A stretch of DNA of 27,494 bases from UBA1172 sp049889655 (GCA_049889655.1 JBMHCY010000127.1:1-27494), one strand, 5' to 3'. Positions 7,879 to 16,369 are shown, counted from the first letter of the stretch. Program-made: numbers and translations. Notes: generated by a model not told the origin, from the sequence alone.

Positions 7879-10308
7879 ATGCGGAGTCATGCGCGTGTTG
7901 TCATTATCGGCGGCGGGGCTGTTGGTGCGGCCTGTCTCTATCATCTCGCCGAAGCCGGTGTCGCTGATTGCCTGCTGATCGAAAAGAATGAACTCACTTC
8001 CGGGTCCACCTGGCACGCGGCGGGGAATATTCCCACCTATGCCGGCAGTTGGCTGGGGATGCGTGCCGGCAACTATGCCTGGTCGCTCTACAAGGATTTG
8101 GGTGACAAGGTGGATTCACCAATCACCTACCGCCATACAGGCGCCTTCTGGCCGGCCCATACCGAAGACCGCATGGATCTCTATCGGCATCTGGTGGGGA
8201 TTTCGACATCGGCGGGTTTTGATCTTGATCTCATCACCCCGCAGGACATGGAAGCGATGCATCCCTATTATATCCCCGGTGATGGTGTCATCGGCGGCAT
8301 CCATGACCCCTATGAAGGTGATATCGACCCGAGCCAGCTGACACAGGCCTTGGCAAAAGGCGCGCGCATGAAAGGCGCGGCGGTTGCCCGCTTCACTGAA
8401 GTCACCGCCATATCACGCACCGGGTCGGGTGAATGGCTGATCGACACCAACAAGGGGCAGGTCACCTGTGAGGTTGTTGTCAACGCCACCGGCTTCCATG
8501 GCAGTGCGCTGGCCCGGCGTGCAGGCTGTGATGTGCCGGTGGTGACGCTGGAACACCAGTATCTGGTTACGGAAAGTGTCCCGGCTCTGGAAGAGAACAC
8601 GGCCCTGTTTCCGCTGATCAGGGACCCCGATATCCGGTTCTATCTGCGCCGGGAGCGTTCCGGCTTCCTTTTTGGGTCCTACGGTCATCCCGGGCGTCTG
8701 GCTTTCCGCGAAGGCATCCCCGATGATTTCATCCACGGGCTGTTTCCGGATTCTGTCGATGATATCGCCGACGTCCTTGAGGCGACGCTGGTTCATGTGC
8801 CCTTGCTGGGCGAGGTGGGGGTTCAGCGTTTTGTGAATGGCCCGATCGGGTATTCGCCAGATTCGCTGCCGCTGTGTGGCCCCGCGGCCGGATTGCCGAA
8901 TTTCTATCATGCCTGCGGGATTCAGGTGGGCATCACGCAGTCCGCTGCTGTCGGTAAGGCAATCACCGAATGGGTCACCGAAGGTGAGACCGAATGGGAT
9001 ATGAGCGCATGGGACCCGCGGCGGTTCGGCGACTGGGCCAGCAAGGATTATGCTGAACAGCGGGTGGTGCAACTCTATGATTACCAGTATGCCATTCCCT
9101 TCCCGCACCGGCTGCTGCCCTCCGGCAGGCCGGTTCAGCAAACACCGCTCTATGAAACCCTCGCCGCGAAGGGGGCCCAGTTCGGCCAGATCGGCGGCTG
9201 GGAAAGGGCTCTCTGGTTTGACAGGGGTGGCCATGGCTATGACGAAAGCCGCCTCAGTTTCAGGGATCATGAACCCTGGCGTGATGCGGTGCGGATCGAA
9301 TGTGAATCTGTGCGCGATGCTGTCGGGGTGATGGATCATGGCGGCTTCACCAAATATCATGTCTCCGGGGCCGGTGCGGAGGCTTTTCTCAATCAGGTGA
9401 TGTGCGGGGCCGCCCCCAAAAAGGGACGCGTGAAACTCTCCTATATGCTGACACCAAAAGGGCGGATATGGAGCGAGGCCACCATTGCCAATCTTGGTGA
9501 CGGCACCTATCTGCTCTGCGGGCCAACCCTGGCGGTGGACCGTGATTTTGACTGGCTGATGGCGCAATGCCCCGGTGATGGTTCGGTACAGATCGAAAAA
9601 GGCTATCACCACGATGCTGCGCTGATGGTGATGGGGCCGCAATCACGGGTGCTGTTATCACGTATCACAGATGCCGATCTGAGCAAGGATGCTATGCCCT
9701 GGATGAGCGTTGCCGCCCTCACTGTTGCAGGCAAGCCAGTGACAGCGATGCGGGTGTCTTTTGTCGGTGAGCTTGGCTGGGAGCTGCACATGGCGAGCAG
9801 CGATCTGGAGGCTGTCTATGCCGCGCTTTGTGATCACGGTGATGATCTCGGCCTTGTCGATTTCGGCTCCTACGCGCTCAACGTCATGAGGGTCGAGAAG
9901 GGCTATCACGGCTGGGGGGCCGATTTCGGTACGGAATACACGCTCTATGATGCCGGTCTGGAAGGCTTTGTGAACTGGAACAAGGGGGCGTTCACGGGCA
10001 GCGATGCTGTGCGGGATCAATCCGGCCGCGACCCCGAATGGGCTTTTCTCGGGTTTGTTGTCGATTGTGATGATGCCGATCCGCTGCCAAGCGACCCGAT
10101 TTTCCAGAACGGTGAGATGGTCGGCTATGTGACCTCTGCCTGTGAAGGGTTTCGGCTCGGCAAGCGCCTCGCCCTCGGTTACGTCAAGGCACAGGATATC
10201 ACCGCCGATGACAATGCTTTTCAGATCAGGGTTCTGGGACAGTCCTGCCCGGCACAATCGGTGGCGATGCCGTTCTATGATCCTCAAAACCTGCGGCTGA
10301 AGGGATGA
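7879..10308 (+). CDS. Dimethylglycine/sarcosine dehydrogenase-like flavoprotein with GcvT domain
   Basis: The 809-residue protein carries an N-terminal DAO/FAD domain (VVIIGGGAVGAACLYHL, residues 7-23) with SGSTWHAAGN at 41-50. H46 sits where dimethylglycine and sarcosine dehydrogenases attach FAD covalently. A central FAO_M-type linker (about 370-430) leads to an aminomethyltransferase (GcvT) domain from about residue 440, ending in a GcvT C-terminal barrel (LGFVVDCDD...GYVTSACEGFRLGKRLALGYV). The family oxidatively N-demethylates glycine derivatives and passes the one-carbon unit to tetrahydrofolate. Length is normal. As the last gene of the MttB-led operon it could finish demethylation begun by MttB (inference). 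Related flavoproteins of different specificity exist, so the amine is uncertain. Confidence 0.9.
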   Translation: MRSHARVVIIGGGAVGAACLYHLAEAGVADCLLIEKNELTSGSTWHAAGNIPTYAGSWLGMRAGNYAWSLYKDLGDKVDSPITYRHTGAFWPAHTEDRMDLYRHLVGISTSAGFDLDLITPQDMEAMHPYYIPGDGVIGGIHDPYEGDIDPSQLTQALAKGARMKGAAVARFTEVTAISRTGSGEWLIDTNKGQVTCEVVVNATGFHGSALARRAGCDVPVVTLEHQYLVTESVPALEENTALFPLIRDPDIRFYLRRERSGFLFGSYGHPGRLAFREGIPDDFIHGLFPDSVDDIADVLEATLVHVPLLGEVGVQRFVNGPIGYSPDSLPLCGPAAGLPNFYHACGIQVGITQSAAVGKAITEWVTEGETEWDMSAWDPRRFGDWASKDYAEQRVVQLYDYQYAIPFPHRLLPSGRPVQQTPLYETLAAKGAQFGQIGGWERALWFDRGGHGYDESRLSFRDHEPWRDAVRIECESVRDAVGVMDHGGFTKYHVSGAGAEAFLNQVMCGAAPKKGRVKLSYMLTPKGRIWSEATIANLGDGTYLLCGPTLAVDRDFDWLMAQCPGDGSVQIEKGYHHDAALMVMGPQSRVLLSRITDADLSKDAMPWMSVAALTVAGKPVTAMRVSFVGELGWELHMASSDLEAVYAALCDHGDDLGLVDFGSYALNVMRVEKGYHGWGADFGTEYTLYDAGLEGFVNWNKGAFTGSDAVRDQSGRDPEWAFLGFVVDCDDADPLPSDPIFQNGEMVGYVTSACEGFRLGKRLALGYVKAQDITADDNAFQIRVLGQSCPAQSVAMPFYDPQNLRLKG

Positions 10309-10324
10309 TGAAAAAGGCTGGCCG

Positions 10325-11335
10325 TTATGTCCGTGGGACAGTTTCCATGCGGCCGAGAATATCCACCCCCTGCATCAGCCAGAAATGCAGCAGATCGATG
10401 AAGATCCAGTTTTCGGTCAGTTTGTCACCTTCGCGGCGGTAGATATCAATCACCCGCATATCGCCGGGGGTTTCGCTTGCCGGCATCCCCATGAACCCGC
10501 CAGTTGGGGTCAAGGTCAAGTTTGGCCAGCCGAAAAACCCGCCATAGGAACCTTCGGCGATACGCGCAACATGGCCGTTGAAAATACGATTTTTGAACCC
10601 GGCACGGAACGGCCCCGAATGCTGTTCGGCATAACGCTCGATTGTGAACGTCGCCCCGATCCCGGCAGGTCCCCACCAGACCATGTCCTCGTTCCAGCTG
10701 CGGCGCAATTCTTCGACCAGCGGTTCATCCCGGCCGCCCTTCCAGGTCTTGATGTCATTGACCATGTAATCAATTGCCGCCAGTGTTTTGCGGCCTTCTT
10801 CCGGGGGCTGGGCAGCGGTCATGACACCGTCATGGGTCATCGGCCCGGGCTGCACAAGATGGGCCCCTGTCTGCGGCGGAAAAGGCTGCAGCCCTGCTTG
10901 CATCATCAGATGTGGGATATCGAAATACATCGCGGTTTCGGCAATCCGGCCATCATGGATACGGTTGAACTCGGCATAGCGCAGCATGGCGATCTTGCGG
11001 GTGGGGGTTATACCCAGCCACGGCTTGTCGAAAAGCCCCATCAGATGCCCCATGGAAACCACCCAGATGCCCGGCTCAGCGGCGAGGGAATTTTCACCGG
11101 CCATGAACACATCAAGCCGCCGCTGCATGGCGGTGAACGACTCCCTCAGCGGCATCCAGAATTGCTCAGCCACAGCCTCGGCCCCGGTGATCTCATTGAA
11201 CGGGTGAAAGCCGCGCCAACGGTAATCCGGGGTGGTGGCGGCAGCCATGACATCCCCGATGGCCTCGATCTTGGCTGTATCGAGGGCGGTGTAATGGCGG
11301 CGGAGAATATCTTTTTCGTGTTGCAAATCCGGCAT
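10325..11335 (-). CDS. Tandem SnoaL/NTF2-like domain protein
   Basis: The 336-residue protein consists of two SnoaL-like alpha+beta barrel domains. The first spans about residues 5-145 and ends RIAETAMYFDIPHLMMQAGL. The second spans about 185-330, has MVWWGPAGIG and ends TENWIFIDLLHFWLMQGVDI. Both halves keep the family pattern of a short Asp/Trp-rich N-terminal stretch, a G-x-G turn and a closing NW-x-(F/V)-ID segment. It is clearly related to the SnoaL genes at 15836 and 17740. SnoaL proteins can be cyclases, hydratases, isomerases or ligand binders; none can be assigned. The gene is divergent from the importer operon and shares with it a 155-bp region containing a LacI-type operator candidate. 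Its own ribosome site is weak. Confidence 0.85.
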   Translation of the reverse strand: MPDLQHEKDILRRHYTALDTAKIEAIGDVMAAATTPDYRWRGFHPFNEITGAEAVAEQFWMPLRESFTAMQRRLDVFMAGENSLAAEPGIWVVSMGHLMGLFDKPWLGITPTRKIAMLRYAEFNRIHDGRIAETAMYFDIPHLMMQAGLQPFPPQTGAHLVQPGPMTHDGVMTAAQPPEEGRKTLAAIDYMVNDIKTWKGGRDEPLVEELRRSWNEDMVWWGPAGIGATFTIERYAEQHSGPFRAGFKNRIFNGHVARIAEGSYGGFFGWPNLTLTPTGGFMGMPASETPGDMRVIDIYRREGDKLTENWIFIDLLHFWLMQGVDILGRMETVPRT

Positions 11336-11384
11336 GGTACTCGGCGTGCTGTTGACGCGAATGAAGAGATGATAATTTAATATC

Positions 11385-11414
11385 TTGCCAAGCGTGAACG
11401 GGCATGTCTAGACT
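11385..11414 (+). promoter_or_regulatory. Candidate sigma-70 promoter for the importer operon
   Basis: TTGCCA at 11385-11390 and TAGACT at 11409-11414 are separated by 18 nt and would place the transcript start inside the palindrome that follows. A second possible pair, TTGACG at 11352 and TTTAAT at 11376 (18-nt spacer), lies upstream. Neither is a perfect match, so the assignment is tentative. Confidence 0.4.
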
Positions 11415-11415
11415 A

Positions 11416-11433
11416 TTTGCATGCGTATGCAAA
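11416..11433. promoter_or_regulatory. Candidate LacI-family operator palindrome
   Basis: TTTGCATGCGTATGCAAA is an imperfect palindrome: 16 of its 18 positions agree with its own reverse complement, and the centre is CG. That is the architecture of operators bound by LacI-family dimers. It lies in the divergent region between the tandem SnoaL gene (minus) and the ABC ATPase gene (plus), just downstream of promoter-like elements, which is a repression position. A LacI-family gene lies at 18789 in the same operon. Confidence 0.65.
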
Positions 11434-11490
11434 AATTGAGTTTCTAAGGCTGCAGGGTCCTGTGGCCTTGATTGACGGGGAGACGTGTTG

Positions 11491-12540
11491 ATGGCTGAAA
11501 TCCAGTTGGTGAACCTGTCAAAGCGCTGGGGTGATTTCGTCGGGGTTGACCGTTTCGACCTGACCATTGCCGATAAAGAGTTTCTGGTGCTGCTCGGGCC
11601 TTCCGGCTGCGGCAAGACCACCACCATGCGGATGATCGCCGGGCTCGAAGAGGCCACCGAAGGCGAAATCCTCATTGATGGCAAGCGCGTCAACGATCTG
11701 GAACCGAAGGATCGGGATGTCGCCATGGTGTTCCAAAGCTATGCGCTCTATCCCAACATGAATGTCTATGACAACATCCGCTTTCCGCTGAAGGTCCGGG
11801 GTGTTGATCCGTCAACCCATGATGCCAAGGTTCGGCGGGCTTCGGCCATGGTTGAACTTGATGATTTCCTTCATCGCAAGCCTGCGGAACTTTCCGGCGG
11901 TCAACGTCAGCGGGTTGCCCTCGCCCGGGCGATCGTGCGGGAGCCGAATGTCTTTCTGATGGATGAACCGCTGTCCAATCTGGATGCAAAACTGCGTGTC
12001 TCGACTCGGGCACAGATCAAGAATCTGTCGCATGAACTGGCTGTCACAACTGTGTATGTCACCCATGACCAGATTGAGGCAATGACCCTGGCTGACCGTG
12101 TTGTGGTTATGGAAAAAGGTGTTGTGCAACAGGTCGGCAGCCCAACCGAAATCTATGACAGGCCAGCCAATACCTTCGTTGCCGGATTTATCGGCAGCCC
12201 GGCAATGAACCTGATTGACGGGCACGTGGAAGACGGCACCTTTAGTGCCCCGCATACCCGCATCAGCGATCTCAGCGGAGCGGCTGGCGGCGTCACCCTC
12301 GGCTTTCGTGCCGAAGACGCCCGGGTGGTGAAATCCGGAGGCGATATCGAAGCCCCGATCTATTCCATCGAACTGCTGGGGGATGCGACGATGGTAACGG
12401 TGCGCATTGGCGGCGCGCTGATCAGTGTTAAGGCGGATAAATCGTTCCGCGCAGAAATTGACGACATGGTCCATATCCATGTTCCCGTCAATCATTGCCA
12501 TTTGTTTGATGCCAAAACAGGTGAGCGATTGGGGTCCTAG
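11491..12540 (+). CDS. Carbohydrate-type ABC transporter, ATP-binding protein (MalK/UgpC type)
   Basis: The 349-residue ATPase has Walker A GPSGCGKTT, Q-loop VFQSYALYPNM, signature LSGGQRQRVALARAI, Walker B VFLMDEPLSNLD and the switch histidine in VYVTHDQIEAMTLADR. A C-terminal TOBE/OB extension of about 110 residues follows, as in MalK and UgpC. The ATG at 11491 has GGGGAG 8 nt upstream; in-frame GTG 11485 and TTG 11488 are less likely. It is the first gene of the long plus-strand operon and is followed by the binding protein and two permeases, giving a complete importer. Such importers carry sugars, polyols, glycerol phosphodiesters or polyamine-like solutes; this one's ligand is unknown. 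Confidence 0.93.
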   Translation: MAEIQLVNLSKRWGDFVGVDRFDLTIADKEFLVLLGPSGCGKTTTMRMIAGLEEATEGEILIDGKRVNDLEPKDRDVAMVFQSYALYPNMNVYDNIRFPLKVRGVDPSTHDAKVRRASAMVELDDFLHRKPAELSGGQRQRVALARAIVREPNVFLMDEPLSNLDAKLRVSTRAQIKNLSHELAVTTVYVTHDQIEAMTLADRVVVMEKGVVQQVGSPTEIYDRPANTFVAGFIGSPAMNLIDGHVEDGTFSAPHTRISDLSGAAGGVTLGFRAEDARVVKSGGDIEAPIYSIELLGDATMVTVRIGGALISVKADKSFRAEIDDMVHIHVPVNHCHLFDAKTGERLGS

Positions 12541-12551
12541 GACCAACACCT

Positions 12552-12567
12552 TCCCGCCGTTGCGGGA
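12552..12567 (+). other. Short hairpin between ATPase and binding-protein genes
   Basis: TCCCGC (12552-12557) and GCGGGA (12562-12567) form a perfect 6-bp stem with a CGTT tetraloop in the 69-nt spacer. No T-run follows. It could block 3'-5' decay or mark a processing site that raises the binding-protein transcript. Confidence 0.5.
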
Positions 12568-12609
12568 GTAACAGGATGCCGTGTGCATCCACAAACAGGG
12601 AGTGAAAAA

Positions 12610-13836
12610 ATGTTGTTGAAAAAAATAGCCTTGGCCAGTGCCGCTATCCTGATTTCAGGATCAGCAATGGCTGAATGTAAGATCGACGGTCGCGTCAGTA
12701 TTGTCGGCAATGAATTTCCTGCCATCCATGCTGTTGCCGATGGCGCAAAGGTGTGTTCCGGCGGTGAGGTCAAGGCCAACCTGACTGCTGATCACCAGAA
12801 GATCAATGTCGCTGGTATGACAGGCAACCCGGCAGAATACACGTCGGCCATCATCGCCAACTCTTCAATTGTTGCGCTGATGAACGAAGATGTGATCCGG
12901 CCGCTTGATGATTTGGTTGCCAAGCATGGCCAGTCGCTGAAATCCAATCAGCTGATCAAGATCAACGGTCAGGTCATGGCGGTGGCGTTCATGGCCAACG
13001 CTCAGCATCTGGTTTACCGGTCGGACATCCTGGAGCAAGCCGGGCTCGAAGCCCCGAAGACCTATGAAGAAATGCTGGCAGGGGCTAAGGTCATCCGTGA
13101 CAAGGGGCTGTTGCAGTACCCGCTTGGCGGTGCCTACAAGGCCGGCTGGAACCTCGCCCAGGAATTCACCAATATGTACATCGGTCATGGTGGCGAATTC
13201 TTCAAGGCCGGGACAGCCGAGGTGTCGATCAACAACGATGCCGGTATCGCCACGCTTGAGATGCTGAAGGCATTGAGCGAATACATGAACCCCGATTTCC
13301 TGACCCATGATTCCAACGCGACTTCGGCTGAATGGAAAGCCGGCAACGTGGCGATGATGAATATGTGGGGCTCGCGCATGGGGCCGCTTAAGGACCCTGA
13401 GCAGTCAACGGCGGCAGTTGTGGCAACGACAACACTGGGCGCACCGATGACTGTCGGCGGTGGCTCGACCCCGGCCACCACCCTGTGGTGGGATGGCTGG
13501 ACCGTGGCCAAGAACGTCTCTGATGCGGATGCCGAAGCCACTTTTCTGGCCATGATGAACGGCATCGACCCGAGCCGTCTCGATGATGAAATGGCACCGC
13601 TGGCTGTCTGGCTGATCGATGGCTACGAGCCGACACCGGCTGCTGTTGGTGTTTTCGCGGCAGCCAACATGAACGCAACACCTTACCCGATGCTGCCGTA
13701 TCAGGGGCTCCTGCACACGGCTCTGGGTGCTGAAATCGTTGATTTCATGCAGGGCAAGGAAAGCGCAGCCCAGGCTCTCGCCGATGTTGAAGCGGCCTAC
13801 ACCGCCGCAGCCCGTGAAAAAGGCTTCCTCAACTAA
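12610..13836 (+). CDS. ABC transporter substrate-binding protein, extracellular family 1 type
   Basis: The 408-residue protein starts with a Sec signal peptide (MLLKKIALASAAILISGSAMA, cleavage after about residue 21), so it is periplasmic. The mature part fits the MalE-type class, with YRSDILEQAGLEAPKTYEEM near residues 138-157, a WKAGNVAMMNMWGSR segment near 244-258 and aromatic residues in STPATTLWWDGW that could line a sugar or polyol site. Two cysteines near the mature N terminus (C23, C49) could form a disulfide. The ATG at 12610 has AGGGAG 7 nt upstream; an in-frame GTG at 12583 would spoil the signal peptide. It is flanked by stem-loops on both sides, which fits higher expression than the permeases. 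Confidence 0.92.
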   Translation: MLLKKIALASAAILISGSAMAECKIDGRVSIVGNEFPAIHAVADGAKVCSGGEVKANLTADHQKINVAGMTGNPAEYTSAIIANSSIVALMNEDVIRPLDDLVAKHGQSLKSNQLIKINGQVMAVAFMANAQHLVYRSDILEQAGLEAPKTYEEMLAGAKVIRDKGLLQYPLGGAYKAGWNLAQEFTNMYIGHGGEFFKAGTAEVSINNDAGIATLEMLKALSEYMNPDFLTHDSNATSAEWKAGNVAMMNMWGSRMGPLKDPEQSTAAVVATTTLGAPMTVGGGSTPATTLWWDGWTVAKNVSDADAEATFLAMMNGIDPSRLDDEMAPLAVWLIDGYEPTPAAVGVFAAANMNATPYPMLPYQGLLHTALGAEIVDFMQGKESAAQALADVEAAYTAAAREKGFLN

Positions 13837-13846
13837 ACAACATGTC

Positions 13847-13874
13847 GACAGGAAGGGTTACGGCCCTTCCTGTC
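13847..13874 (+). terminator. Strong stem-loop after the binding-protein gene
   Basis: GACAGGAAGGG (13847-13857) and CCCTTCCTGTC (13864-13874) form a perfect 11-bp stem with a 6-nt loop, 10 nt after the binding-protein stop codon. No clear U-tract follows and the permease starts 33 nt later, so partial termination or mRNA stabilisation is more likely than full termination, as in the malE-malF spacer. Confidence 0.75.
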
Positions 13875-13907
13875 ATCCTTGGAATTCGTATTGGGGCGTA
13901 ACCAGCG

Positions 13908-14933
13908 ATGAAACACAGTTCCTTTTTCTGGTTCATCTTGCCAACGGCAACAGCGATGCTGTTGTTCATTGCCCTGCCGATTGTCTCGGTGCTGGTCCAA
14001 TCGGTGCATACCCCGCATGAGGCCGTGCTGATCGAAACGGAAAATTGCGGACCTTTTGGCTGCACCAAATCCACCACGATCGATCAGGATGCCACCCGTG
14101 CGTTGCGGGCCGAAGAACCGCTGGGGCGGTTTGTCGGGCTGGAAATCTATTTTGACCGCGGCCATCTCGCCATCAGCGAAGTGGCAGAAGCCTGGGCCAG
14201 TGCCGACAGCCTGACCGGTTTTCTTGCCGATCTGAACAACCTGCCCTTCTATCGGGCGATGGCCTTCACCCTGACTTTCACCTTCACGGTGACACCGCTG
14301 ATGCTTGTCTTTGGGTTGATGATTGCCCTTGGCGTGAATGCCCTGCACCAGCGGCTCAAGGGAATGCTGATCTTCTTCTCGCTGCTGCCGATGATAGTCT
14401 CGCCGCTGATCGGCTCGCTTGTTCTGTTCTGGATGATCGACAGTCGCGGTATTATCGGCTCGGCCCTGCAATGGCTTTTTGACGATCCTGATCTGTCGCT
14501 CAAGGCGTCGACGGGGCTGACCTGGATCATGCTGATTGTCTATGGTGTCTGGCACGCGGCGCCGTTTTCGTTCATCGTTTTCTATGCCGGTTTGCAGACC
14601 CTGCCGCAGGATACCCTGGAAAGTGCACAGATCGATGGTGCTTCGCGCTGGCAACAGGTCCGCTATGTCATCATCCCCCATCTGATGCCGCTCATCACCT
14701 TTGTCGCACTGATGCAGCTGATGGATAATTTCCGTGTCTTCGAGCCAATTGTCGGGTTCAATTCTGAAGCCCATGCCAATTCATTGTCGTGGTTTATCTT
14801 CAATGATCTGGGCGGCGAGACACGCCTGCTTTCCTCTGCCGCCACATCGTCGGTACTGACGATCATCGGTGTTGCCATCCTGCTCACACCGGTGCTTATC
14901 CGTACCTGGCGTGATTACAACGCCAAGAGTTAG
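13908..14933 (+). CDS. Carbohydrate-type ABC transporter permease (MalF/UgpA type)
   Basis: The 341-residue inner-membrane protein has a first membrane segment at about residues 8-32 and a large predicted periplasmic loop at about 33-115. Five further segments follow, with the EAA coupling loop TLESAQIDGASRWQQVRYVI near 226-245. The loop is longer than in most UgpA-type permeases and contains a CGPFGC pair (C47, C52) that could form a disulfide in the periplasm. It follows the binding protein across a stable stem-loop and precedes its partner permease by 11 nt carrying a GGAGG site. The two permeases form the channel heterodimer (known for the family). Confidence 0.93.
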   Translation: MKHSSFFWFILPTATAMLLFIALPIVSVLVQSVHTPHEAVLIETENCGPFGCTKSTTIDQDATRALRAEEPLGRFVGLEIYFDRGHLAISEVAEAWASADSLTGFLADLNNLPFYRAMAFTLTFTFTVTPLMLVFGLMIALGVNALHQRLKGMLIFFSLLPMIVSPLIGSLVLFWMIDSRGIIGSALQWLFDDPDLSLKASTGLTWIMLIVYGVWHAAPFSFIVFYAGLQTLPQDTLESAQIDGASRWQQVRYVIIPHLMPLITFVALMQLMDNFRVFEPIVGFNSEAHANSLSWFIFNDLGGETRLLSSAATSSVLTIIGVAILLTPVLIRTWRDYNAKS

Positions 14934-14944
14934 GGAGGCGGATC

Positions 14945-15835
14945 ATGTCATCTCAGACTCTGGCCATGAAAAGACAGCCGCTGATCCTGAAACTCCTGAT
15001 CTGGGGGTTCATCGGGCTTTGGCTGGTGGTTGCAGCATTTCCCTTCCTCTGGACCCTCTGGGGGTCATTCAAGATGGAAGCGGATTTCTTCTCGAAAGCC
15101 GATTGGATGAATGCCCTCTCCGCGCCCCGAACGATTGCCGAACACGGCACAGCGTTTATTGGCGAAGGCTATGACGGGGCCTGGGTTCAGGAAGAATTCT
15201 GGAAAGCCGCATTGAACACGGCCATCGTCTGTTTTTTTGTTGTCTGCACATCGCTGACCATCGGCACCCTGGGCGGCTATGCGCTGTCACGGTCGAGCTA
15301 CCGCTATACGTTCTGGCTGCTGATAACGGCGCTGATCTTCCGTGCCATGCCGCCGATCACGCTGGTGGCGGGGTATCTGCTGCCGTTCTTCGAATGGAAT
15401 CTCTGGGGGCATCTGGCGACGACGGTGATCGTGCTGGTGGCGATCAACCAGCCTTTCACTCTGTGGATGTTGCACAGTTTCTTCCAGAAAATCCCCAAAG
15501 AACTCGATGAAAGTGCCAAGGTTGACGGCTGCACGCAGTTTCAGGCCTTCCGCCATGTCATCATTCCGGTGATGTGGCCGGGGGTGATCACCACGGGACT
15601 GTTCAGTTTCCTGCTGGCCTATAACGATTTTGCCGTCACCTCCATGCTGCTGTCGAAGGAAAACCAGACCATGGTGCCCAAGATCGCCAGTTTCCTCGGC
15701 ACGACCCAGACTGAAGGTAATGTCATGTTTGCTGTCTCTGCCGTGGTGTCGGCTACGGCACCGCTGTTCATTCTGGTGATGTTTTTCCAGCGTCAGATTG
15801 TTTCCGGTCTGACCCAAGGTGCGGTGAAAGGATAA
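14945..15835 (+). CDS. Carbohydrate-type ABC transporter permease (MalG/UgpE type)
   Basis: The 296-residue membrane protein begins with a cytoplasmic stretch and a membrane segment LLIWGFIGLWLVVAAFPFLW (residues 17-36). An extracytoplasmic loop of about 45 residues follows, then five membrane segments. The EAA loop is ELDESAKVDGCTQFQAFRHV near residues 184-203. It ends with a MalG-like FFQRQIVSGLTQGAVKG tail. A strong GGAGG ribosome site precedes the ATG. Its stop codon abuts the ATG of the next SnoaL gene with no gap, so importer and catabolic genes are on one transcript. Confidence 0.93.
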   Translation: MSSQTLAMKRQPLILKLLIWGFIGLWLVVAAFPFLWTLWGSFKMEADFFSKADWMNALSAPRTIAEHGTAFIGEGYDGAWVQEEFWKAALNTAIVCFFVVCTSLTIGTLGGYALSRSSYRYTFWLLITALIFRAMPPITLVAGYLLPFFEWNLWGHLATTVIVLVAINQPFTLWMLHSFFQKIPKELDESAKVDGCTQFQAFRHVIIPVMWPGVITTGLFSFLLAYNDFAVTSMLLSKENQTMVPKIASFLGTTQTEGNVMFAVSAVVSATAPLFILVMFFQRQIVSGLTQGAVKG

Positions 15836-16369
15836 ATGATGAAAGGGACAAGACCAGAACAGGCCGTGCTCAGCCGTGATACCGATATGAGCAAAACGGA
15901 TGATACCCGGGCGGTGATCGAAGGCATGGTCGACGGCCTCAACGATCACCGTATTGATGATATCGGCCAGTTTTTTGCTGAAGGGTTCCGCTGGATGGGT
16001 AATACCGGGTGCGGGACCAAACAGGGCCTGAAGGCCTTTCAGGATAACTGGCAGCGTCCTTTTCAGGCGGCGTTTTCCGACAAGAGCTGCATTGATGAAG
16101 CCCGGCTTTTCATGGGTGAGTGGGCGGCCGCGTTCGGCCGTCAGGAAGCTGTCCATTCAGGTGAATTCATGGGCATTGCCCCCACCGGCAAGAAAGTTGA
16201 AATCCGCTACATGGATTTCTGGAAGGTTGAGAACGGCAAGATCACCGACAACTGGGTCATGGTGGATTTTCCCCATGTGCTGGCGCAACTCGGTGTCGAT
16301 GTTTTCAATGGTGAAGGCTGGGAAGCCTATGATCGGGGTGAGCGCCAGCCGCCCTCACCGGAACAATAA
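15836..16369 (+). CDS. Single-domain SnoaL/NTF2-like protein
   Basis: The 177-residue protein is one SnoaL-type domain. ATG at 15836 directly follows the permease stop with AAGGA 4 nt upstream; ATG 15839 (7-nt spacing) or ATG 15887 (MSKTDDTRAVIEG) are alternatives, and homologues would decide. The domain contains GQFFAEGFRWMG, GIAPTGKKVEIRYMDFWKV and the closing DNWVMVDFPHVLAQLGVDVF. The latter two are hallmarks of the ester-cyclase/SnoaL group and closely match the second halves of the tandem proteins at 10325 and 17740. A cyclisation, hydration or isomerisation role on a pathway intermediate is possible; none is proven. Confidence 0.85.
   Translation: MMKGTRPEQAVLSRDTDMSKTDDTRAVIEGMVDGLNDHRIDDIGQFFAEGFRWMGNTGCGTKQGLKAFQDNWQRPFQAAFSDKSCIDEARLFMGEWAAAFGRQEAVHSGEFMGIAPTGKKVEIRYMDFWKVENGKITDNWVMVDFPHVLAQLGVDVFNGEGWEAYDRGERQPPSPEQ

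Noticed and set aside
8413..9642. 409-codon minus-strand open frame opposite the DMGDH-like gene
   Set aside because: The plus-strand frame has clear FAD and GcvT domains; the antisense product is low-complexity with no recognisable domain.
13833..14774. 313-codon minus-strand open frame opposite the first permease
   Set aside because: It is highly charged Gln/Arg/His-rich sequence typical of the complement of a membrane-protein gene and lacks a ribosome site.
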